From: Salinicola salarius
GTDB taxonomy: Bacteria > Pseudomonadota > Gammaproteobacteria > Pseudomonadales > Halomonadaceae
Direction: 5' to 3'
Length of the DNA stretch: 64,000 nt
NCBI RefSeq assembly: GCF_003206135.1
Contig: NZ_PZJT01000007.1
Span: 1 to 64,000 of the forward strand
Of the stretch, positions 1 to 7,143 are shown one piece after another (the first letter of the stretch is position 1; the number at the start of each line of letters is the position of its first letter). The notes beneath the pieces are model-generated. The model had not been told where the DNA came from. It ran no database searches and worked only from the letters and a program-made list of their open reading frames with translations. The position numbers and the translations under genes were made by a program.

Positions 1-101
1 GGGTGATTCCACTGGAATCACTCCAACGAGATCAGGCCAGGGTGATGGCACTGCCATCACTTCAGCGAGACCAGGCCGGGGTGATTCCGGGGGAATCACT
101 T
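1..101. repeat. Three 39-bp direct repeats, each carrying a palindrome
   Basis: Units begin at 1, 40 and 79, exactly 39 bp apart. Each starts GGGTGAT and contains a 19-bp hyphenated palindrome (3-21, 42-60, 81-99). In the middle unit the arms change from TTCC/GGAA to TGGC/GCCA on both sides at once, so the symmetry is kept while the sequence changes. The linker (cgaga-caggcc) is also conserved, so these are not CRISPR spacers. The array probably continues upstream. It may be a set of operator sites or of transcribed hairpins. Confidence 0.85.
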
Positions 102-163
102 CCCGCAGGATCGGTGGGCCAACCAAGTATCTGCAACGAGAACAGGAAAGGACCGTGAACGCG

Positions 164-610
164 ATGACTGCACTGGAACAGCGTCAGGACTTTGCACTGA
201 ATCAGTACGCAAAGGGCCTTTTAAAACCCTTTAAGGGTAAAGGGGAGATTCTTCGATTTCGGGATGAGTTGGATGCGGAGTGTCGTCGGTTGTGGCAAGA
301 GGCGGCGGACTTTGCCAACCACTACAACCGCACGGTGGTTCAGGCGGGGCTTTGGCTCAAACCGCACAACAACAGCGGGGGACGAGTTCGCGCAGTGCAA
401 TGGCGCGACAAGGCGCAGACCCAGATGGGGCGACGCCTTCTCGAAGCCGTGCTCCAGTACGGCGACGTGTCGGTAGGGATGAAACGTCAACTGGTCGAGA
501 TCGAGACCGAGCGCGCAATCTTCAACGCCAAAATCGCGGCGGCCACACGCCAGGTCGATCGCCTGAATCGCTTGCTCAACGATCTCGATGAAGTCGAGGC
601 CATGGTCTGA
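164..610 (+). CDS. DUF3158 family ICE protein
   Basis: About 148 residues, soluble. The N-terminal YAKGLLKPFKGKGE segment is the hallmark I know from DUF3158 proteins, which in GI-type ICEs sit between the PFL_4669 protein and ssb; here ssb also follows directly. The middle carries an RWRDKAQTQMG-like segment and the C-terminus is helical and probably coiled (residues 105-148). Function is unknown; the company of SSB and topoisomerase suggests a role in handling transferred DNA. A purine-rich ribosome site (AGGAAAGGA, 144-152) precedes two candidate starts, GTG 155 and ATG 164; the spacing favours ATG 164. Confidence 0.75.
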   Translation: MTALEQRQDFALNQYAKGLLKPFKGKGEILRFRDELDAECRRLWQEAADFANHYNRTVVQAGLWLKPHNNSGGRVRAVQWRDKAQTQMGRRLLEAVLQYGDVSVGMKRQLVEIETERAIFNAKIAAATRQVDRLNRLLNDLDEVEAMV

Positions 611-643
611 CGCTCCTCTTGACGGAAATGGTACGCCGCCGGC

Positions 644-660
644 CTTAACGTTTCCCGCTG
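644..660 (+). promoter_or_regulatory. TTAAC element upstream of ssb
   Basis: CTTAACGTTTCCCGCTG lies 76 bp before the ssb start. It is one of six copies found 71-90 bp before operon starts across the ICE (also 2444, 7073, 8487, 15616, 27019). A shared promoter core or activator site is the simplest reading. A TTGACG hexamer at 619-624 could be a -35 box if this element includes the -10. Confidence 0.6.
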
Positions 661-719
661 ACGACCTTTGCCGCTCGCCGCCACTGTAGTCGGGCATCCA
701 TTCGATTCAGGAGGTTCGT

Positions 720-1202
720 ATGAGCACGCATTTCATGGGAGAGGGGAACATCGGCTCCGATCCGGAAGTGAAAATGTTCTCCCCCAACGGCAATCAGCCA
801 CCGCGTGGTGTCATGCGGCTGAATGTCCGCTTCGACAATCCGGTGCCCACCGATACCGGCAATGTCGACAAGGGTGGCTTTTGGGCGAACGTCGAAATCT
901 GGCATCGCGATGTCGAGCAGTGGGCGCAGCTTTACCAAAAGGGCATGCGGGTCATGGTGTCGGGCCGCATGGTGCTGGACGAGTGGCAGGACAATGAGGG
1001 CAACAGCCGGTCGCAGTTCAAGGTGCAGGCCGTTCGCATCGGCATCCTGCCGTTCCGCATCGCCCAGGTCGTGCTCGAGCCAGCGCAGGGACAGCAGACA
1101 CCTCGTCAGCCGCCTTCGCAACAGGGGGCGTATTCCAAGTCCGCTGGACCAGATGGCGAATGGGACAATCCGGTGAGCACGGGTTCGGACGGTCTGGGGT
1201 GA
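720..1202 (+). CDS. ssb: Single-stranded DNA-binding protein (ICE-encoded)
   Basis: 160 residues with a typical N-terminal OB fold (about 1-110: GEGNIGSDPEVK near the start, then FWANVEIW and GMRVMVSGRM strands) followed by a Gln/Pro/Ser-rich tail. It would coat single-stranded DNA during conjugative transfer and replication of the excised element. The tail ends GSDGLG and lacks the acidic DDDIPF-like tip that most bacterial SSBs use to recruit partners. A strong AGGAGG ribosome site (709-714) lies just upstream of ATG 720. It probably heads an operon running to the genes at 1257-2448 or further. Confidence 0.9.
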   Translation: MSTHFMGEGNIGSDPEVKMFSPNGNQPPRGVMRLNVRFDNPVPTDTGNVDKGGFWANVEIWHRDVEQWAQLYQKGMRVMVSGRMVLDEWQDNEGNSRSQFKVQAVRIGILPFRIAQVVLEPAQGQQTPRQPPSQQGAYSKSAGPDGEWDNPVSTGSDGLG

Positions 1203-1256
1203 GCGGATCTACGGCATCAGGGGCGATTCAACATGAGGCAAACAAGGAGTGGTGGG

Positions 1257-1829
1257 ATGAGGCATTGGGTGGTGGCAGTGGGGATGGTGGCGTTGGCCGG
1301 CTGCGCGGCGCAGGATCACTATTACTCGAACGGTGTTTGTGTCACCTGTTTCGACAATCCGGTCACGGGTGAACCGCTGAACTACGATCCCAGCGAGACG
1401 CCGCAGAAGGTGGCGACCAATGCCGAGGGGCAGACAGTCGATGCGAACAGCTTGGGTAGCCAGAGTGGTTCCGTCGACATCGATTCCCGCATCGATGTGG
1501 ATACCGCCTATGCTCGGATCAAGTCGGCGATGGGATTCCGCTCCCCTAACGACTTCGAGAGCCCGGAGAGCACGGCGGCCAAAATGCAGATGGGTGATGT
1601 GGCCTGGAAGCACGACCGCACACCGGGGGCCTATTACAATCTCGGCGATTACGGTCGGCAGACCCTTGGTGGAACACGCTATTCGATTCTGCAGCGGGTT
1701 CAGATTGAGAAGAGCGGCGCGGGCTCGCGCATCCACTACAGCTGGGCACCTGCTGACAAGCGAACTCTGTATGACGGGGATGCCATGGAGTCTGCGCTGA
1801 CACAGCGCCTGAACGCTGCGCTGGACTGA
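1257..1829 (+). CDS. Predicted lipoprotein, unknown function
   Basis: 190 residues. The signal peptide MRHWVVAVGMVALAGC ends in a clear lipobox (LAGC), so the mature protein should be acylated on Cys16. The mature part has an early CVTCF pair of cysteines and a C-terminal alpha/beta region without a family I recognise. ATG 1257 is chosen over the in-frame ATG 1233 because AAGGAG at 1244-1249 sits 7 bases upstream and the signal peptide then starts correctly. Placed between ssb and topB, so probably part of the DNA-processing or early transfer module; function not inferred. Confidence 0.75.
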   Translation: MRHWVVAVGMVALAGCAAQDHYYSNGVCVTCFDNPVTGEPLNYDPSETPQKVATNAEGQTVDANSLGSQSGSVDIDSRIDVDTAYARIKSAMGFRSPNDFESPESTAAKMQMGDVAWKHDRTPGAYYNLGDYGRQTLGGTRYSILQRVQIEKSGAGSRIHYSWAPADKRTLYDGDAMESALTQRLNAALD

Positions 1830-1835
1830 TCGCTC

Positions 1836-2042
1836 ATGCCCAACTTCTTCACCATCAAGGATGGTTGGAGTCTGGACGAACAGCTGGGCAACATGCTGCG
1901 GGAACTCGACGACACGCAAGAGACCGGCCGGGTCGTCGAGTTTCGTCTTCAGCTCAAGGCATTGATGCGAGAGTATGGAATCAGCGACGAGACGGTCGTC
2001 GAGTGGATCGACCTAGGGATACTCAAGGATGAAAGAGACTGA
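1836..2042 (+). CDS. Small acidic protein, unknown
   Basis: 68 residues, starting 6 bp after the lipoprotein gene and overlapping the next gene by 14 bp, so the three are translationally coupled. Predicted helical and acidic, with no cysteines or membrane segment. The segment LMREYGISDETVVEWIDLG looks like a short helical bundle or part of a helix-turn-helix, which is only suggestive. I do not recognise the family. Confidence 0.6.
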   Translation: MPNFFTIKDGWSLDEQLGNMLRELDDTQETGRVVEFRLQLKALMREYGISDETVVEWIDLGILKDERD

Positions 2043-2448
2043 GGCAGCGGTCTATCAGCGGTTCTTCATTCGGCCCATCCCGGGACGTCGCCCGCGGATC
2101 GAATCGGACATTCAGGCTGTCATCGATCACGCGGTCGATTGCCGTTTTGCTCCCGACGGCACGTTGCTCAAGCCGACGATTCTCAAGCCCGGTCAGGGGA
2201 ATTACCTCATCCCGATGCGCTGGTTCAGCGGTGAGATCATCACGATCGACGATGCGTCCACGGCGCAGTGGTTCTGGCTTGATGCTGACATTCCATTCAG
2301 TGGATCGCTGGCTCGGCGATTGGCTCTGACACTGACACGGCACCCCGAGGTGGCCTGCGTAGCCGAGGACAACACGCGCGGTGCAGCCCATGGCAACGCG
2401 GAAGCCTGGATCATCGATGATACGCATTACCTGCTCCAGCTCGATTAA
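2029..2448 (+). CDS. Hypothetical protein, 139 aa
   Basis: Starts ATGAAAGAGACTGAG inside the last 14 bp of the preceding gene. Soluble, mixed alpha/beta, with a Pro/Arg-rich early segment (IPGRRPRIESD) and no transmembrane segment or recognisable motif. Its stop comes immediately before the TTAAC element that precedes topB, so it ends the ssb operon. Function unknown. Confidence 0.65.
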   Translation: MKETEAAVYQRFFIRPIPGRRPRIESDIQAVIDHAVDCRFAPDGTLLKPTILKPGQGNYLIPMRWFSGEIITIDDASTAQWFWLDADIPFSGSLARRLALTLTRHPEVACVAEDNTRGAAHGNAEAWIIDDTHYLLQLD

Positions 2449-2460
2449 CATTCCCCGCTG
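2444..2460 (+). promoter_or_regulatory. TTAAC element upstream of topB
   Basis: ATTAACATTCCCCGCTG, 75 bp before the topB ATG at 2519. It is nearly identical to the ssb copy (13 of 17 positions are the same or a transition), although the flanks are unrelated. It overlaps the stop codon of the upstream gene, so its conservation is not explained by coding. Confidence 0.6.
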
Positions 2461-2518
2461 AATCCCCTGATCCAGCCCGTCACGCTGAGGCCATACCCAT
2501 TCTGTGAGGCCCGGTGTC

Positions 2519-4531
2519 ATGTCCCGTTTGTTTCTCTGCGAAAAACCCTCTCAGGCGCGTGATATTGGCGCGGTTCTGGGGGCGACCCGTAAAGCCGATG
2601 GTTGTCTCCAGGGCGATGGAGTCGTCGTGACCTGGGCCTTCGGCCACCTCCTCGAGCAAGCCCCTCCTGAAGCCTACGATCCCGAGCTGAAGCGCTGGTC
2701 GCTGGAGTCATTACCGATCCGTCCAGCGCAGTGGAAAAACACGGTGCGCAAGGATGCCAGTAAGCAGTTCAAGGTGATTCAGGGACTGCTGAAGCAGTGC
2801 AGTGAAGTGGTGGTGTCCACCGATGCCGACCGGGAGGGCGAAACTATCGGTCGCGAGATTCTCGACGCCTGCCGCTATCAGGGGCGCGTCTCTCGCCTCT
2901 GGCTGTCTGCGCTCGATCAGGCATCCATTCGCAAGGCGCTGGCCAATATCCGGCCGGGCGAGGCGACGTATCCGCTGTATCAGGCGGGACTGGGCCGATC
3001 CCGCGCGGACTGGCTGGTTGGGATGAATTTGACCCGCGCTTTCTCGGTGCTGGCTCAGCAGCAGGGTCATCAGGGCGTCCTGTCGGTCGGCCGGGTGCAA
3101 ACCCCCACGCTGGCGCTGGTCGTCCGACGCGACCAGGAAATCGCGAACTTCGTTCCCAAACCGTTCTGGGAGGTGGCGGCAAACCTGCAGGCGCAAGGAG
3201 GTTCGTTCCAGGCAAAGTGGCTGCCGGCCAACGCTGACTGGCTCGACGAGGAGGGGCGATGCGTCAATTCTGAAGCAGCGCGAACGGTCGCATCCCGATG
3301 CCAGGGTGCGGCGGCGGCTGTCGCGGCCATCGATACGTCACGAAAAAAAGAGTCGGCGCCGCTAGTGATGGATCTCGGCACGCTGCAGCAGGAGTGCTCG
3401 AAGCGATACGGCTTCGGTGCCCAGCAGGTGCTCGACATCGCTCAGTCCCTCTACGAAACACACAAGGCCACGAGCTACCCGCGTACCGATTGCCGTTATC
3501 TGCCGACATCGATGCTGTCCGAGGTCGGGGCCGTCGTGACGGCGCTCCTGCATTCGGATGAGAAGCTCTCCCCGGTAATCGGTCGACTGGACCAGACGCT
3601 CAAGAGTCGCGTCTGGAACGACAGCAAGATCACGGCTCACCACGGCATCATCCCCACCACGGCGCCTTGCCGTATCGATCGGATGAGCGATGAGGAGTTC
3701 CGGGTTTACGATCTCATCCGTCGGCACTATCTGGCGCAGTTCCTGCCGGCGCACGAGTACGATCAGACCGATGCGAGGCTGGATCTCGCCGGCGAGACGT
3801 TCGTCGCGTCTGGCCGACAGGTACAGGTCGAGGGTTGGAAGGTGCTCTTCCCCCGAGAGAAGGGCAAAGGGCAGGACGGTGACGACGAGGAGCAAGAAGG
3901 TTCCGGCGCGCAGGTGCTCCCGCCTCTCCGTCAGGGGGAGAGCTGTTCGGTACAGGATCTACTGGTGAGGGATCGTCAGACCCAGCCGCCGAAGCCCTTC
4001 GCCGAGGGCACACTGATCTCGGCGATGAAGAACGCGGCTCGCTTCGTCACAGATGAGCGGCTAAGAGCGCGACTGCGCGAGAGTGCCGGCATCGGTACCG
4101 AGGCGACACGCGCCGGCATCATCGAGACGATGCTCAAGCGTGGTTTCATCCGGAAAGAAGGGCGCACGATCGTCTCGACACCGGTCGGCCAGGGGCTCAT
4201 CGCGGCATTGCCGCCTCAGATCAGCAACCCGGGGATGACAGCCCTCTGGGAACAGGCGCTGGATCAGGTCGCCGAGGGGGCGATGACGCTGGAGGATTTC
4301 ATGGAGCGTCAAAGCACCTTGCTCGACAAGCTCATTGGTATCGCGCTTCAGCGTCCCCAGTTGAATCTCCCCGAAGCACCGAGCGAGACCTGTCCCAAGT
4401 GCCAGGCGAAGATGCGCAAGCGCAAGAGTAGCAATGGTCCCTTCTGGTCCTGCTCCCGCTATCCCGACTGCGATGGAGTAAAATCCTTAGCGCAATATGG
4501 TGTAAAAAGAAAAACTCATCGCAAGCGCTGA
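2519..4531 (+). CDS. topB: DNA topoisomerase III (type IA), ICE-encoded
   Basis: 670 residues. The N-terminal TOPRIM domain has LFLCEKPSQA and the acidic triad region STDADREGETIGREIL (about residues 98-113). The active-site tyrosine is in TSYPRTDCRYL (Tyr320). GIGTEATRAGII follows near residue 525, and the C-terminus holds a four-cysteine zinc ribbon (CPKCQAKM...CSRYPDC). It relaxes and decatenates single-stranded-containing DNA. Such a copy is a standard part of GI-type ICEs, thought to act on the excised circle or transfer intermediates. ATG 2519 is preferred over GTG 2504: TGAGG at 2505-2509 fits as its ribosome site. Confidence 0.95.
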   Translation: MSRLFLCEKPSQARDIGAVLGATRKADGCLQGDGVVVTWAFGHLLEQAPPEAYDPELKRWSLESLPIRPAQWKNTVRKDASKQFKVIQGLLKQCSEVVVSTDADREGETIGREILDACRYQGRVSRLWLSALDQASIRKALANIRPGEATYPLYQAGLGRSRADWLVGMNLTRAFSVLAQQQGHQGVLSVGRVQTPTLALVVRRDQEIANFVPKPFWEVAANLQAQGGSFQAKWLPANADWLDEEGRCVNSEAARTVASRCQGAAAAVAAIDTSRKKESAPLVMDLGTLQQECSKRYGFGAQQVLDIAQSLYETHKATSYPRTDCRYLPTSMLSEVGAVVTALLHSDEKLSPVIGRLDQTLKSRVWNDSKITAHHGIIPTTAPCRIDRMSDEEFRVYDLIRRHYLAQFLPAHEYDQTDARLDLAGETFVASGRQVQVEGWKVLFPREKGKGQDGDDEEQEGSGAQVLPPLRQGESCSVQDLLVRDRQTQPPKPFAEGTLISAMKNAARFVTDERLRARLRESAGIGTEATRAGIIETMLKRGFIRKEGRTIVSTPVGQGLIAALPPQISNPGMTALWEQALDQVAEGAMTLEDFMERQSTLLDKLIGIALQRPQLNLPEAPSETCPKCQAKMRKRKSSNGPFWSCSRYPDCDGVKSLAQYGVKRKTHRKR

Positions 4532-4555
4532 TAGGCTTAATCTCAGGGGATATTT

Positions 4556-4945
4556 ATGCAACGGGGTTATACGGCAGTTACCTTATTGTCAATTTTATTG
4601 ACGTGGAACAGTGCAAACGCTTCAACGCTGGGTGATAGTGATGTCAAAACAGCATGTAAGGCTGCGGTCTATGCGGGTGAAGCCGTCAGTAATGCATCGG
4701 GAGAGCGATTCAGAACTTGGGACCAAGCAGCAGGCGCGGTTCTTAAAGCGTTGTCAGATAATCTCGAGAACAGTGGCTTGAAAGTCTCTTTTGCGGATTT
4801 CAATCGCCTCTCTGAGATCGCAAAGGAAACTTATCGGGAGCTAGTGACGGCGTCACCTGCTTCTAATGCGGATGATCTGCTAGCGTCCACAGCCACGAAG
4901 CGCTTCAGTGAGTGTCTTAGAACGCTTCCGGTCGCAGATAGTTGA
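4556..4945 (+). CDS. Exported small protein, unknown
   Basis: 129 residues with a classic signal peptide (MQRGYTAVTLLSILLTWNSANA, cleavage after ANA). The mature protein is helical with two cysteines (in TACKAAV and SECLRTL), which could pair in the periplasm. The gene is more AT-rich than topB upstream, suggesting it was added later. It starts 24 bp after topB, preceded by an AGGGG ribosome site. No family recognised; a periplasmic accessory of the transfer system is a guess. Confidence 0.65.
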   Translation: MQRGYTAVTLLSILLTWNSANASTLGDSDVKTACKAAVYAGEAVSNASGERFRTWDQAAGAVLKALSDNLENSGLKVSFADFNRLSEIAKETYRELVTASPASNADDLLASTATKRFSECLRTLPVADS

Positions 4946-5590
4946 TGTTCACATCTGCCTCATGGATGAGGGGCTGGAGAAGCTTGCCATCTTGCCAGAT
5001 CGCTAATACTCCTCGATAATTGCTCTTGCACCCCGTTGCCAACTGACGGTCATCAGTTGGTCCCTTTGGACTCTCCTTGAGTCCGAACCCAAAGCGCTAT
5101 CACCTGGCGAAAGAGCGCACCCCCTCGCAGGCTCCGCTTGCACTACATTGGCGTGTATGCGGGTTCCAGGTTCCCTATGTTTCAGGTCGACCGGTCGTCG
5201 ACCATTTCTTCAAGCCCATTTCGACCGGCCAGCCAGGCATCTCGTCACAGGTGCCTCGCTGGCCGGTTGGACTTTGCTTCACCGTGGCGGCGCCCACCGC
5301 CTGACCCTTGGGCTCCCTTTGTGCGGGGATCCGCGCACAACCGTATCGGTCCATCGCCATGATTCGGGACCGGATGCAGCGGCAATCGTCACCATGACTA
5401 CGAGGGGCATGGCCGATGGCCGGCATAATGGCTGATTCATACTTGCTACCCGAGCCGGTATCGGTAGCCGACTGGACGCGCAGTGCTGGTCCTCAATCCC
5501 AAGGCGAGGCGGCGAGTGTTCGCTGCCCCGGCTTGCGATTGACGATCGAGATTTGGGGTTGACGCCGTGAAGAAGTGGCGTAATCCTGTC
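4946..5590. other. Non-coding stretch with at least six strong hairpins
   Basis: No convincing gene is seen. The stretch is packed with inverted repeats: 5041-5058 (18-bp palindrome), a GGACTC/GAGTCC hairpin near 5067-5083, GGTCGAC/GTCGACC at about 5186-5204, a 16-bp stem with one mismatch at 5224-5267, GGCGG/CCGCC near 5285-5302, and TTGTGCG/CGCACAA near 5318-5341. Either a structured RNA, an origin of transfer, or a replication or partition site would fit. Which strand is used is unknown. Confidence 0.6.
5224..5267. repeat. Long inverted repeat (16-bp arms)
   Basis: ACCGGCCAGC (5224-5233) pairs with GCTGGCCGGT (5258-5267). After one mismatch, AGGCA (5235-5239) pairs with TGCCT (5252-5256), leaving a 12-base loop. 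No T-run follows, so it is not an intrinsic terminator. It is the strongest hairpin of the non-coding stretch. Confidence 0.85.
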
Positions 5591-5656
5591 GATGTAAGCC
5601 GCTGGTCACTGACGGTCATCAGTGATGCCTTTTGCCTTCGGGCAATTCCCGAAGCC

Positions 5657-5670
5657 GTTAACGCATCCTG
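5657..5670 (+). promoter_or_regulatory. TTAAC element variant in repeat copy A
   Basis: GTTAACGCATCCTG, 152 bp before the DUF3577 gene. It shares the TTAACG core with the other elements, but its right half and distance differ, so it may have a different role. The same sequence recurs in repeat copy B (35518). Confidence 0.4.
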
Positions 5671-5728
5671 AAAGACGGCGCTCATCTGAGCTGGATGCCA
5701 CTTCCGAATACTCGGCCTCGCGCCGAAC

Positions 5729-5767
5729 CACCCATCCGGGGGAACACTTTCCCCGATGCGGATGGTG
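5729..5767 (+). promoter_or_regulatory. Nested leader hairpin before the DUF3577 gene
   Basis: Outer arms CATCCG/CGGATG enclose an inner GGGGAA/TTCCCC stem with a small loop. It ends 42 bp before ATG 5809 and leaves the ribosome site free. It belongs to the family of leader hairpins listed at 6406, 7089, 7405, 27045, 35589, 36214, 36735, 37961 and 39841. Confidence 0.65.
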
Positions 5768-5808
5768 TGTCTCCTGGATTCCTGTGCCTCGATCCAAGGA
5801 GTAACACC

Positions 5809-6345
5809 ATGTCCAACTCGACCGATAACCAGTTCTTCGATCTCCATATCACTGGCGTTGGCTACGTCAATCGGATCCGCAAGATCACGCCCAAGCGTGG
5901 TGATGCCTTCTGGGCTTGCGACATATCCGCGTTGAATGGTCCTGCCAATGATGTCGAGTATCGCCGTTTCGACTGCCGCGTCAGTGGAGCCGAAGCGGAG
6001 AAACTGGTCAAGAAATTCGCCGCAACCGTGGCCGATCGCAAGGAGAAAGGGGCCAACGAGCCTAAGATCCTGATCGGTTTCAAACTCGGCGATCTCTATC
6101 CCGATCTGTTCACGCGGACCAGGGGCGATCGCGCTGGTGAAACAGCCGTGAGCCTCAAGGCGCGTCTTCTGTTCGTCAATTGGGCCAAAGTGGACGGCGA
6201 CCAAGTTTATGAAGCGCCACGGCGTGACGAAACCGCGTGGACCCCCACCAGTGCCCAGGCTGGCGAAACAGCGTCGCAGGGAACCGATGCGCCTGCCCAA
6301 CCCGTTGTCAGCGGATCAGTCGGCGCCGCCGAAGCGGTCATCTGA
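5809..6345 (+). CDS. DUF3577 / STY4534 family ICE replication-associated protein
   Basis: 178 residues. The segment FFDLHITGVGYVNRIRKITPKRG, followed by a CRVSGAEAEKLVKKF helix and SLKARLLFVNWAKVDG, matches what I know of the STY4534/DUF3577 family, an OB-like protein conserved beside ssb and topB in GI-type ICEs. It is thought to take part in replication or single-strand DNA handling. The Ala/Gln/Thr-rich tail (after about 150) is low complexity. AAGGAG (5796-5801) stands 7 bases before ATG 5809. The reading frame is open further upstream, but that part is the duplicated leader, not protein. Confidence 0.85.
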   Translation: MSNSTDNQFFDLHITGVGYVNRIRKITPKRGDAFWACDISALNGPANDVEYRRFDCRVSGAEAEKLVKKFAATVADRKEKGANEPKILIGFKLGDLYPDLFTRTRGDRAGETAVSLKARLLFVNWAKVDGDQVYEAPRRDETAWTPTSAQAGETASQGTDAPAQPVVSGSVGAAEAVI

Positions 6346-6361
6346 TTTCACCTCACTTACC

Positions 6362-6394
6362 TCACTGATCGGGAAGCTCGCTTCCCGTCAGTGA
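6362..6394. terminator. Strong hairpin after the DUF3577 gene
   Basis: TCACTGATCGGGAAGC pairs with GCTTCCCGTCAGTGA, leaving one bulged T, and TGTTTTC follows. It is a plausible terminator 17 bp after the stop codon. Its arms include CACTGA, also used in the 18-bp palindromes nearby. Confidence 0.55.
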
Positions 6395-6405
6395 CTGTTT
6401 TCATT

Positions 6406-6442
6406 CCACCCGGCCGGGGATTCACTCCCCGATCGGGCGGTG
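6406..6442 (+). promoter_or_regulatory. Nested leader hairpin before the 6474 gene
   Basis: CACCCG/CGGGCGGTG outer arms and CGGGGA/TCCCCG inner arms around TTCAC. It ends 31 bp before ATG 6474. Same architecture as the other leader hairpins in this window. Confidence 0.6.
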
Positions 6443-6473
6443 TATCTCGGTGCGATATTCTGGAGATACGCCT

Positions 6474-6704
6474 ATGAAGCAGAAAAACCACGCGCTAGGC
6501 CTTGCCATCGCCGAGGCAATCGAGCGCATCGCCTCAACCATCGTAGCGGCCTGCATACTTGGCGGTGTCATTGCCCACCAGATTCAACTCGCCTATGCGG
6601 TGTTGGGTGGGGGTATTGCCACTGTCGTGGTATTGGTCGCTGTCGTATTGAGGGTTAGAATCAATCAAACCATTGACGCAGCCAAGGAGGCTGATGGCCA
6701 ATGA
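6474..6704 (+). CDS. Small membrane protein 1 of a trio
   Basis: 76 residues with two predicted membrane helices (about 14-38 and 41-62) and charged ends (MKQKNH..., ...KEADGQ). TGGAG (6461-6465) precedes ATG 6474. The last four bases (ATGA) overlap the next gene start, so the two are coupled. No family recognised. Location in the inner membrane is likely. Confidence 0.65.
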   Translation: MKQKNHALGLAIAEAIERIASTIVAACILGGVIAHQIQLAYAVLGGGIATVVVLVAVVLRVRINQTIDAAKEADGQ

Positions 6705-6829
6705 ACGATGAATTCCTGCGGTTTGCAGCCGTGATGGCCCCCTTCCTGATCCTCTCGGTCGGTGGTTTGGGTTATGCCTGGCTGGTACTCAAGGATTTGC
6801 AAAAACGCCAGAAACATCGGCATCACTGA
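6701..6829 (+). CDS. Small membrane protein 2 of a trio (42 aa)
   Basis: 42 residues: a short MNDEFLRF start, one hydrophobic helix (AVMAPFLILSVGGLGYAWLV) and a basic tail (KDLQKRQKHRHH). This is a typical single-pass small protein with the positively charged end in the cytoplasm. AAGGAGG at 6684-6690 is a good ribosome site, and the start overlaps the stop of the preceding gene by ATGA. Confidence 0.6.
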   Translation: MNDEFLRFAAVMAPFLILSVGGLGYAWLVLKDLQKRQKHRHH

Positions 6830-6845
6830 TGCGAGCTGATGCCTG

Positions 6846-6953
6846 ATGAATTCTGCGACTCTGCTGCTTGGCACGATTTTTGTCGTTCTGACCGTTTCGA
6901 TGTCGATTGCCGGCGGTTATGCCTACTACGTGCATCGCAAGTTGGAAGCGTGA
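6846..6953 (+). CDS. Small membrane protein 3 of a trio (35 aa)
   Basis: 35 residues, again one membrane helix (LLLGTIFVVLTVSMSIAGGY) with a basic end (YYVHRKLEA). It starts 16 bp after the preceding stop and ends 38 bp before a terminator that closes the trio. The ribosome site is weak (GATGCCTG region), so this is the least sure of the three. Confidence 0.5.
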   Translation: MNSATLLLGTIFVVLTVSMSIAGGYAYYVHRKLEA

Positions 6954-6990
6954 CGAAAACGCTGATCCAGACAGATTCTTACACGTCATG

Positions 6991-7015
6991 ACAGCCTCCT
7001 TCGGGAGGCTGTTTT
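6991..7015 (+). terminator. Intrinsic terminator
   Basis: ACAGCCTCC-TTC-GGGAGGCTGT followed by TTTCGTTT: a perfect GC-rich stem and a T-rich tail, closing the small-protein operon. Confidence 0.85.
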
Positions 7016-7072
7016 CGTTTCGGCAGCACAGACCTGCCAAAACGCTTCCAGATAGCGCCGTCGCCAGACGGA

Positions 7073-7090
7073 CTTAACGTTTCTTCTCCC
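7073..7090 (+). promoter_or_regulatory. TTAAC element upstream of the 7144 gene
   Basis: CTTAACGTTTTCTTCTCC, 71 bp before ATG 7144, just downstream of the terminator, where a new promoter is expected. Confidence 0.55.
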
Positions 7091-7114
7091 ACCCGGGGCC
7101 ATTTCCCGGTGGGA
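7089..7114 (+). promoter_or_regulatory. Leader hairpin before the 7144 gene
   Basis: CCCAC/GTGGG outer and CGGG/CCCG inner arms around GCCATTT. It directly follows the TTAAC element, so if that marks the promoter the hairpin lies at the very 5' end of the transcript. Confidence 0.6.
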
Positions 7115-7143
7115 TGGCTCCATTCTCTCAAGGAGCCATCCAC

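Larger units (their letters stand above)
5591..5778. repeat. Copy A of a ~188-bp duplicated upstream region
   Basis: About 90% identical to 35452-35640, in the same orientation and likewise ending about 30 bp before a gene start. It contains the palindrome CACTGACGGTCATCAGTG (5607-5624), a UUCG-tetraloop hairpin (TTGCC/GGCAA, 5632-5645), an overlapping alternative hairpin (CTTCGGG 5636-5642 with CCCGAAG 5648-5654), a GTTAACGCATCC element (5657-5668) and a leader hairpin (5729-5767). Conservation covers all of these elements. Confidence 0.9.

Noticed and set aside
1..101. CRISPR array
   Set aside because: The segments between palindromes are conserved, not unique, and no cas gene is near.
5446..6300. 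Long minus-strand frame opposite the DUF3577 gene
   Set aside because: It covers a well-supported gene and the duplicated leader; no ribosome site and no recognisable protein.
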